DNA of 5,540 nt from Methanoculleus sp. GTDB lineage: Archaea; Halobacteriota; Methanomicrobia; Methanomicrobiales; Methanoculleaceae. Positions within the stretch are counted from its first letter, which is position 1, and each line of letters starts with the position of its first letter. The position numbers and the translations under genes are program-made. The stretch is taken from positions 1 to 5,540 of the forward strand of contig JAQVVW010000122.1 of NCBI GenBank assembly GCA_028698765.1, written 5' to 3'. The notes beneath the pieces are model-generated. The model did not search any database and was not told where the DNA came from. It worked only from the letters and a program-made list of their open reading frames with translations. This document shows positions 1 through 4,531 of the stretch, in pieces.

Positions 1-594
1 CGACCGGGCAAGCGCGATCAGGTCGCCCAGTTCGGTGTGGTTCCTTTTCGTGACCGTGAACCGGACGCCGCACCGGAGGCCCGCATCGATGCAGTTTTTC
101 AGCGCCTGCACCGAACGATCGAAACTTCCCGGCACGCCCCGGAACGCGTCATGGGTCGCCGCCGTCGCACCGTCGAGGGATATCCCGGCATACCCGATCC
201 CGGCATCCCGGAGCCTTCGAGCGACCGCCGGGGTGATGAGGGTCCCGTTCGTGCTCAGGACCGCAGGAAGTCCGCGCCGGCGAGCGTGCGCCGCGAGGGT
301 CCAGAAGTCCTCCCGCACCAGCGGCTCCCCGCCGGAGAAGAGGAGGAGCGGGACGCCCGCCACAGCGAGATCGTCGATGAGAGCCGTCGCCTCGTCCGTC
401 GTCAGCTCGTCCTCCCGCCTCCGGCCGGGCCCCGACCGGAGGTAACAGTGGGTGCAGGCGAGGTTGCACCCGTTTGTTATGTTCCAGAAGACCACCGGCC
501 CGCTCCGGGCTTCCCCATACGCAAGGGTGCTGTGCGATGCCGCCGGCCCGCTGACCGGCCCTTCCCCGTGCACGAGGCGCGTGAACCGGATCAC
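1..594 (-). CDS. ahbC: AhbC, 12,18-didecarboxysiroheme deacetylase (radical SAM), partial, C-terminus outside window
   Basis: This is the N-terminal 198 codons of a radical-SAM enzyme; the reading frame runs off the left edge. AhbC removes the two acetate side chains of 12,18-didecarboxysiroheme to give Fe-coproporphyrin III in the alternative heme pathway, in the cytoplasm. Visible evidence is the radical-SAM cluster motif CNLACTHC with cysteines at residues 43, 47 and 50, the SAM-binding GGEP at 88-91, and the core strands LSTNGTLIT (113-121) and GISLDG (137-142). The leader before the cluster (HGEGPVSGP, then VVFWNITNGC) and the sequence ISLDG followed by HDAFRG resemble AhbC more than AhbD. 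The start is GTG at 594. There is no in-frame ATG in the visible part, the GTG overlaps the ahbB stop as GTGA, and an AGGAGG lies 7 nt upstream. The SPASM-like C-terminal cluster domain is not visible, so a NirJ-type relative cannot be fully excluded, but the ahbA/B/D neighbours favour AhbC. Confidence 0.88.
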   Translation of the reverse strand, partial: MIRFTRLVHGEGPVSGPAASHSTLAYGEARSGPVVFWNITNGCNLACTHCYLRSGPGRRREDELTTDEATALIDDLAVAGVPLLLFSGGEPLVREDFWTLAAHARRRGLPAVLSTNGTLITPAVARRLRDAGIGYAGISLDGATAATHDAFRGVPGSFDRSVQALKNCIDAGLRCGVRFTVTKRNHTELGDLIALARS

Positions 595-1079
595 CGGATC
601 GCCTCCTGCAGGAGGAGCGCGAGCCCCAGGGGCGCCCGCTTCAACTCCCGGGTGCTGACGAGGACCGTGTAGTCGTCGATGCCTGCCGCTTGAGAGAGCC
701 GGACGATATCGCGGTCGACCTCGCCGCGATGCCGACCGTGCAGGACGACAAAGAGGTTGTACTCCCACCTTCCCGGGACAACCGCACGCTCGTAGCAGTG
801 CGTCACCTCCGGGAACCGGGCCATGATCCCCGCCACCCGCGCCACGTCGCCGGGCGGCACCCGCCACGCGACCATCGCGTTGACCAGAATACCGGCCTTC
901 CGGTGGTTGAGCCGCACCGCGAACCGCCGGATGACACCCCCGGAAAGGAGGTTCTGGGTCCGGGCAATCACCTCCGCCTCCGTCATGCCGAGGTCCTCCG
1001 CGATCGCCCGGTATGGCTCTTCGACGAGCGGGACGCCATCCTGCAGCCTGAGCAGGAGCGCACGGTCACGATCGTTCAT
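591..1079 (-). CDS. ahbB: AhbB, siroheme decarboxylase subunit (Lrp/AsnC-fold)
   Basis: This 162-residue protein has the two-part layout of siroheme decarboxylase subunits: an N-terminal winged-helix region (about 5-55) and a C-terminal Lrp/AsnC-type RAM-like domain (about 62-150). With AhbA it decarboxylates the two acetate groups at C12 and C18 of siroheme to give didecarboxysiroheme. Signatures seen are GGVIRRF (47-53), NHRKAG followed by NAMVAW (67-72), THCYER (93-98), YNLF (107-110) followed by LHGR, and the C-terminal TRELKR (143-148). The NAMVAW and HGR features point to the AhbB type; the A/B assignment rests on remembered family patterns and is less sure than the pair as a whole. The ATG at 1079 overlaps the ahbA stop as ATGA and is preceded by GGGGAGG 7 nt upstream. 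The stop overlaps the ahbC GTG as GTGA. Despite its fold, it is unlikely to be a transcription regulator. Confidence 0.85.
   Translation of the reverse strand: MNDRDRALLLRLQDGVPLVEEPYRAIAEDLGMTEAEVIARTQNLLSGGVIRRFAVRLNHRKAGILVNAMVAWRVPPGDVARVAGIMARFPEVTHCYERAVVPGRWEYNLFVVLHGRHRGEVDRDIVRLSQAAGIDDYTVLVSTRELKRAPLGLALLLQEAIR
602..615 (-). promoter_or_regulatory. 14-bp perfect palindrome holding the ahbC ribosome binding site
   Basis: The sequence CCTCCTGCAGGAGG is its own reverse complement. It lies inside the 3' end of ahbB, and its AGGAGG half is the Shine-Dalgarno sequence of ahbC, 7 nt before the GTG start. In the mRNA it could fold as CCUCC-UGCA-GGAGG and mask the site until a ribosome translating ahbB opens it. 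The palindrome is seen directly; the coupling role is inferred. Confidence 0.45.
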
Positions 1080-1570
1080 GCCCCGTCCTCCCCGTCGGAA
1101 AGGAAGCGGAACCGGACGCCGATCTTGAACCGCCGCAGCGAAGGCAGGTCCAGGAGATCGTGCGGGGAGACACCGGTCCGGGCCGCGATATCCGCCACCA
1201 CACGGCGGAGGGCCGCATCGTCGCCGGCCGCGAGCGTGAACCAGAGGTTGTAGTCGTGGTCCCGGAGGTAGTTGTGCGAGACCCCGGGCTCCCGGTTGAC
1301 GACCGACGCACACTCGTCCACCTGGTCCGGCGGCACCCGCATGCCGATGAGCGTGGAGGCCGGAAGGCCGATCCGCGCCGACTCGAGGACCGGCGATATG
1401 GCCAGGACGATGCCCTCGTCGGCGAGCCGGCGCACTCGCCGGAGCACCTCACCCTCCGGTAGACCAACGTGGTCCCCGATCTCGCGCCACGGCCGCGGGG
1501 CCTGGGGGAAGCCGTCCTGCAGTGCTTCGAGAAGTTGCCGATCAAGGGTATCCAGGTCCCGGTCAGTCAT
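1076..1570 (-). CDS. ahbA: AhbA, siroheme decarboxylase subunit (Lrp/AsnC-fold)
   Basis: This 164-residue paralogue of the downstream gene has an N-terminal helix-turn-helix region (about 7-55) and a C-terminal Lrp/AsnC-type ferredoxin-fold domain (about 65-155). It is the expected partner of AhbB in the heteromeric siroheme decarboxylase. Seen motifs are FPQAPRPW (21-28), VSHNYLRDHDYNLWFTL (97-113), which is the hallmark of this subunit family, and a closing RRFKIGVRF (146-154). The ATG at 1570 lies 8 bp inside the end of ahbD (overlap ATGACTGA), with GGGAG about 9 nt upstream. Oddly, the arginine pair found after the winged helix in AhbB (R51-R52) is Leu-Ala here (56-57). The protein lacks the features of an effector-sensing regulator and sits inside the heme operon, so an enzyme role is much more likely than a regulatory one. 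Confidence 0.86.
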   Translation of the reverse strand: MTDRDLDTLDRQLLEALQDGFPQAPRPWREIGDHVGLPEGEVLRRVRRLADEGIVLAISPVLESARIGLPASTLIGMRVPPDQVDECASVVNREPGVSHNYLRDHDYNLWFTLAAGDDAALRRVVADIAARTGVSPHDLLDLPSLRRFKIGVRFRFLSDGEDGA

Positions 1571-2654
1571 GCATCATCTCTCCCTGCCCCGGCTCGTAGG
1601 GGCAGCAGGGGTCTTCCGCCAGGATATCGCCGTCCGGTCCGGAGGAGCGCACTGCTCCCCCGCAGGCATCTCCGCGCCGGTGCCTGACCCCGTAGGCCCG
1701 TGCACGGCACCCGCCGCAGGCCCGGCGATACCCGCACCGCCCGCACTTCCCCCCGAGACGGTCGGGGTCCCGGAGCGCGGCAAGGATGGGGGAACCGTGC
1801 CATATTTCCCCGAACGCCTCCTCCCGGACGCTCCCGACCGCGATGGGGAGGTACGGGCAGGGCGTCACATCCCCGGCCGGGGTGATCCGGCAATACGCTG
1901 TGCCGGCGATGCACCCCCTCCCCCACAGTGCAGGATCAAGCCCCATCCGCGCGGCCACCCGGACGAACTGTGGGGCGCAGGTCGGCCGGACCGAGAGCCC
2001 CGGATCCCGGGCGTGGGCGAGGATGCGCCCGATCGCCGCCTCAGAGGACTCCGGCGGGATATCGGCAAGGCCTTTCCCCCGGCCCGTCGGGACCAGGAAG
2101 AAGAACTGGTAATCGCGGACGCCGAGACTCTTCCCGAACGCGACGATCCCGTCGACCTCCCCGGCATCCGGTCCGCCGATCGAGGCGTTGATCTGGACGG
2201 GGACGCCCGCTCTCCGGAGAGCGCGGATGCCGTCGACCGCCCGCTCCCAGGCACCATCGGTGCCCCGGAAGGCGTCATGAACCCCCGGGTCCGTGGAATC
2301 GATGCTGACCGCCACCTTCCGGATGCCGGCACCCCGTATCCGGCCCGCGACGGCGTCGGTGATGAGGACGCCGCTCGTGCCCATGGCGACCCGGAGCCCG
2401 CGTCCGGCGGCGTAGCCGGCAAGATCGAAGATATCGGCGCGGAGGAGCGGTTCGCCCCCGCTGAGGATCAGGATCGGCCGGCCGACGGCGACGATCTGGT
2501 CGATCAGGGCCATCCCCGCGGCGGTGTCGAGGTCCCCCGGAGACCCGTCTCTGCTCGCATCGATGGAGCAGTGGGCGCAGGCGAGGGTGCACCGGGACGT
2601 GACGTTCCAGGAGACGATGCGGGGTCCGCTGCCGCCGTTCATACTCCTCTCCAT
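1563..2654 (-). CDS. ahbD: AhbD, heme b synthase (radical SAM with C-terminal auxiliary cluster domain)
   Basis: This 363-residue radical-SAM enzyme catalyses the last step of the alternative route, converting the two propionates of Fe-coproporphyrin III at C2 and C4 to vinyl groups. The radical-SAM cysteines are CTLACAHC (22, 26, 29), GGEP is at 66-69 and VSIDS at 116-120. The C-terminal half is of SPASM/twitch type, with TCAP (C226), RGC (C248), C255, PCPYL (C266), then CGRCGYRRACGGCRARAY (C304, C307, C313, C316) and a late DPCCPYEP (C350, C351). TCAP, GKCGRC and CGGCRARAY followed by LAEDP match AhbD better than AhbC, PqqE or NirJ. A stretch at about 322-338, including an extra Cys331, looks like an insertion before the LAEDP motif. 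The start is ATG 2654, with GGGAG 7 nt upstream; GTG 2657 or ATG 2642 are alternatives. The gene overlaps the upstream stop by 1 bp and ahbA by 8 bp. Confidence 0.88.
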   Translation of the reverse strand: MERSMNGGSGPRIVSWNVTSRCTLACAHCSIDASRDGSPGDLDTAAGMALIDQIVAVGRPILILSGGEPLLRADIFDLAGYAAGRGLRVAMGTSGVLITDAVAGRIRGAGIRKVAVSIDSTDPGVHDAFRGTDGAWERAVDGIRALRRAGVPVQINASIGGPDAGEVDGIVAFGKSLGVRDYQFFFLVPTGRGKGLADIPPESSEAAIGRILAHARDPGLSVRPTCAPQFVRVAARMGLDPALWGRGCIAGTAYCRITPAGDVTPCPYLPIAVGSVREEAFGEIWHGSPILAALRDPDRLGGKCGRCGYRRACGGCRARAYGVRHRRGDACGGAVRSSGPDGDILAEDPCCPYEPGQGEMMHD

Positions 2655-2989
2655 CACCCTGCTCCCTCCTCACCGTGCGGGAAGATGACGAGCAGCCCGG
2701 CAAAGAGCGCGATCAGGTCGAGCGGCGGGAGGAAGCCTGCAACGAGAGCGTATCTCCCGGCCCTGGCGAGATCGCCCCGGCCGATCGTCCGGTATGCCGC
2801 AAGCCCAAACCCGATCCCGGCCGTCTTGACTGCGGCAAGGAGAAGCGCCCCCGCCGGGAAGATGCCGGGCTTTGCGGGAAGGCCCCCGATGACGATAGCG
2901 AGGAGCGTCGCAACGGCAAAGAGCCCGAAGACCACCGATATGGCGATGAGGACCCGTGCAATCTTCGTCTCCTTTCCCATGCCTCCCAT
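2654..2989 (-). CDS. Small three-helix membrane protein, first gene of the heme operon
   Basis: This is a 111-residue hydrophobic protein that I do not recognise as a named family. Three membrane segments are visible: about 10-36 (IARVLIAISVVFGLFAVATL and on), 44-66 and 79-103. The short cytoplasmic-looking N-terminus is charged (KETK), the loop between helices two and three is basic (RTIGRGDLARAGR), and the tail is acidic (HGEEGAG). No metal-binding or catalytic motif is evident. I chose ATG 2989 because an archaeal TATA-like box lies about 30 bp upstream; ATG 2980 is possible. The frame stays open upstream to 3136, but that part is arginine- and serine-rich, does not look like a membrane protein, and crosses the promoter. 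The stop overlaps the ahbD start (GTGATG), so the two are probably translated together. Its link to heme supply, transport or membrane anchoring is inference from position only. Confidence 0.7.
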   Translation of the reverse strand: MGGMGKETKIARVLIAISVVFGLFAVATLLAIVIGGLPAKPGIFPAGALLLAAVKTAGIGFGLAAYRTIGRGDLARAGRYALVAGFLPPLDLIALFAGLLVIFPHGEEGAG

Positions 2990-3012
2990 ACCGGGCCGCT
3001 CCTCTGCGTCGT

Positions 3013-3030
3013 GGGTATTAACCTTTTCCC
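3013..3030 (-). promoter_or_regulatory. Probable archaeal promoter of the heme operon
   Basis: On the minus strand the sequence reads GGGAAAAGGTTAATACCC, giving a purine-rich BRE-like part followed by the TATA-like GTTAATAC centred near 3019. Transcription would be expected to start about 25-27 bp downstream, near 2993, just before the ATG at 2989, giving an almost leaderless mRNA. This is an AT-rich island in GC-rich surroundings. Confidence 0.5.
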
Positions 3031-3150
3031 GGAGGGTAGGATAAGAGCGGCATGCGCCCCTGATCGCAGAGGTACAGGCTGTCGGGCAGCGTATCGATGA
3101 ACTTACCCGGGGATCCCCACCGCGCCCGGCCCACATGGCCCCGGCTGTAA

Positions 3151-3195
3151 CAAGGAGATAAGGGAAGAAGGGGATACGGGGTTGCCCGTTCCCCC
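3151..3195 (-). terminator. Possible terminator after the cupredoxin gene
   Basis: Downstream of the stop at 3218, the minus strand carries a weak GGGG/CCCC stem (3194-3178, loop of about 9) followed by a pyrimidine-rich tract (CCCCTTCTTCCCTTATCTCC and on, about 3174-3152). Archaeal termination commonly uses U-rich or pyrimidine-rich tracts. There is no clean U-run, so this is tentative. Confidence 0.3.
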
Positions 3196-3217
3196 TGCCT
3201 TCAACGTCTGTTCCTGA

Positions 3218-3997
3218 TCATTGCACGATAAAATCACCGTTCATCGACGGGTGAACATCGCACTGGAAGTAGTAGGTCCCGGGTTCGGACGGTGCCATGA
3301 AGGTGTAGGTGGTCTCGGCAGGCCCGGTGATGATGTCACCCACAAAGATGGATCTGGAACGGAGATTGCTGTCGTAGACCGCGAAGTTGTGGGAGATGCC
3401 GTCGTCCTTGTTCACGAAGTGCACGGTCACGTTCGCTCCCGCGGGCACCGTGATCGTGCTCGTATTGAAGGCGGTGTTCTCCGCGGTGAGGTTCACCACC
3501 GTCGCATTCCCGGTCGCATTCCCGCCGACGGTGACGTTCACCGTGTCAAAGACGAGCGGGATGAGCGGCGTGTGGTCGTTGTTGACGGCCTGGACCGAGA
3601 GGTTGTGCGCACCCGCCGTCACGTTCTCCCAGGTGTGGGTGAGGTTCGTGGAGATGACGTAGCCGCCGGTCGGCGGGATAGCGGGTTCACTCGCATTCGT
3701 CGGTATCGGAGCATCGAGGTAGTAGTGCAGGTGCCCCTCGCCCGGCGCGTTCGGCTGCCCGGTCGGCTCCACCAGCGTGAAGTTCGTCACGTTCACGCTC
3801 ACCGTGACGTTCCCGGCAGCGACGCTGGCATTCGCCTCCGGCGACGTGATCGTGACGTTCGTCTCATTGGTCGCGTTCCCGGCTGTGGCCACAGTCGGGG
3901 TCTGGCCGCCCCCATACTCCTGGGCGACCGCCCCGGAGAAGAGGGCCACACACCCTATCACCAGGGTGAGGATCAGGAGTCTCAACAGTTGTGTCAT
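3218..3997 (-). CDS. Secreted two-domain protein: DUF4399-like domain plus type 1 copper (cupredoxin) domain
   Basis: This is a 259-residue exported protein. Residues 1-25 form a signal peptide (LLRLLILTLVIGC, then AVA before QEY, cleavage likely after A25); VIGC at 13-16 also fits a lipobox. A Thr/Asn-rich linker leads to an N-terminal domain (about 45-157) with GEGHLHYYLD (86-95), HTWENV (121-126), AGAHNLSVQ (128-136) and NNDHTP (139-144), which resembles DUF4399. The C-terminal domain (about 165-259) is a cupredoxin with the type 1 copper ligand set: His203 in SHNFAVY, then Cys246-X2-His249-X2-Met252 in CDVHPSMNG. Seventeen N-X-S/T sequons suggest heavy S-layer-type glycosylation on the outside of the cell. 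No C-terminal PGF-type sorting signal or transmembrane anchor is present. Roles as electron carrier or copper binder are inferred from the fold. The start ATG 3997 has no Shine-Dalgarno but has a TATA box about 31 bp upstream. Confidence 0.85.
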   Translation of the reverse strand: MTQLLRLLILTLVIGCVALFSGAVAQEYGGGQTPTVATAGNATNETNVTITSPEANASVAAGNVTVSVNVTNFTLVEPTGQPNAPGEGHLHYYLDAPIPTNASEPAIPPTGGYVISTNLTHTWENVTAGAHNLSVQAVNNDHTPLIPLVFDTVNVTVGGNATGNATVVNLTAENTAFNTSTITVPAGANVTVHFVNKDDGISHNFAVYDSNLRSRSIFVGDIITGPAETTYTFMAPSEPGTYYFQCDVHPSMNGDFIVQ

Positions 3998-4023
3998 ACG
4001 GGGCGGGGGGGTGGAAGGCAGTC

Positions 4024-4037
4024 AGATATACTTTTCG
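4024..4037 (-). promoter_or_regulatory. BRE/TATA promoter of the cupredoxin gene
   Basis: The minus strand reads CGAAAAGTATATCT, a textbook archaeal BRE (CGAAAA) followed by the TATA box GTATATCT centred near 4028. The predicted transcription start is about 4002-4003, leaving a leader of roughly 5 nt before ATG 3997. A G/C homopolymer region (4000-4013) lies between box and gene. Confidence 0.7.
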
Positions 4038-4113
4038 CAGGGCGATAGCGTTCCCCCCGAAAACCGATGTTGGCCGGAATCCTCCGCCGAGCGGGGCCCC
4101 TTTCGCCCGACAG

Positions 4114-4121
4114 GGTTAAGT
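4114..4121 (+). promoter_or_regulatory. Probable TATA box of the DUF488 gene
   Basis: GGTTAAGT is centred near 4117, about 28 bp before ATG 4146, so the mRNA would start at about 4143 with almost no leader. The GAGGAGG at 4122-4128 resembles a Shine-Dalgarno sequence, but it is 17 nt from the start codon and would lie upstream of the predicted transcript. Confidence 0.45.
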
Positions 4122-4145
4122 GAGGAGGCGCCGTATCCCCGTCGT

Positions 4146-4490
4146 ATGATACGCACAAAACGGATCTATGAGGAGCCCTCGGAGGACGACGGGACCCGGG
4201 TTCTCGTCGACCGGCTCTGGCCCCGGGGTGTCTCGAAGGAGGAGGCGAACCTCGACCGGTGGGAGAAGGACCTTGCACCAAGCAGCGAACTGCGGAAGTG
4301 GTTCGGGCACGATCCGGCGAAGTGGGAGGAGTTTCTCCGGCGCTACCGGGCCGAGGTCGAGGGGAAGGAAGAACTCCTCGCCCAACTCCGGCAGGAGGCG
4401 GGCGACGGGACGGTCACGCTCCTTTACGCCGCAAAGGACGAGGAGAGGAACAATGCCGTGGCGCTGAAGCGGTATATCGAGGAGAAGTAG
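4146..4490 (+). CDS. DUF488 / YeaO-family protein
   Basis: This 114-residue soluble protein matches the YeaO-type DUF488 family over its whole expected length. Family signatures seen are VDRLWPRG (21-28), a central KDLAPSSELRKWFGHDP (41-57), WEEFLRRY (60-67) and the C-terminal LLYAAKDEERNNAVALK (92-108). The biochemical function of the family is not established, so none is assigned. The ATG at 4146 begins the conserved part directly (IRTKRIYE). The frame is open farther left to 3777, but that stretch is antisense to the cupredoxin gene and has no family similarity. The gene is divergent from the cupredoxin gene, with 148 bp between starts, and 41 bp upstream of the CooS homologue on the same strand. 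The separate AT-rich element at 4498-4511 suggests that cooS may also have its own promoter. Confidence 0.88.
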   Translation: MIRTKRIYEEPSEDDGTRVLVDRLWPRGVSKEEANLDRWEKDLAPSSELRKWFGHDPAKWEEFLRRYRAEVEGKEELLAQLRQEAGDGTVTLLYAAKDEERNNAVALKRYIEEK

Positions 4491-4497
4491 GCGGCAC

Positions 4498-4511
4498 CGA
4501 TACTTTTTTAC
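4498..4511 (+). promoter_or_regulatory. Probable promoter of the CooS homologue; T-run may also end the DUF488 transcript
   Basis: CCGATACTTTTTTAC contains a BRE-like purine-containing start and an AT-rich box (4504-4511) centred near 4507, which is 25 bp before ATG 4532 and 31 bp before ATG 4538. The T6 run (4504-4509) falls 14 nt after the DUF488 stop and could also act as a U-rich archaeal terminator. No Shine-Dalgarno is seen before either ATG. Confidence 0.45.
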
Positions 4512-4531
4512 AACTCCAATGCGGTCTCCCC

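Larger units (their letters stand above)
2990..3217. other. 228-bp non-coding gap between heme operon and cupredoxin gene
   Basis: The gap separates two minus-strand genes. It holds the heme operon promoter near its left end and a possible terminator of the cupredoxin gene near its right end. The open frames crossing it on both strands have no recognisable protein features. No tRNA, repeat array or convincing small gene was seen between 3031 and 3150. Confidence 0.6.

Noticed and set aside
1080..1313. Upstream extension of ahbB to a GTG at 1313
   Set aside because: The extension lies inside ahbA in another frame and has no similarity to the family; ATG 1079 has a good Shine-Dalgarno and the ATGA overlap.
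591..1570. Two Lrp/AsnC-type transcription regulators
   Set aside because: The fold is shared, but HNYLRDHDYNLWFTL, NAMVAW and the heme-operon context identify siroheme decarboxylase subunits.
1272..3044. Very long plus-strand open frame (590 codons)
   Set aside because: It is antisense to ahbA, ahbD and the small membrane gene, is rich in Arg/Pro/Asp/Gly with no family motif, and is a typical by-product of third-position G/C in a GC-rich genome.
2990..3136. N-terminal extension of the small membrane protein
   Set aside because: It would cross the TATA-like promoter and adds a Ser/Arg/Cys-rich stretch with no signal-peptide or family character.
3121..3217. Strong intrinsic terminator
   Set aside because: Only a 4-bp GC stem with a 9-nt loop and a pyrimidine tract without a U-run is visible, so it is listed only as a possible terminator.
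3777..4145. Upstream extension of the DUF488 frame
   Set aside because: It overlaps the cupredoxin gene on the opposite strand and crosses both promoters; the family begins at ATG 4146.
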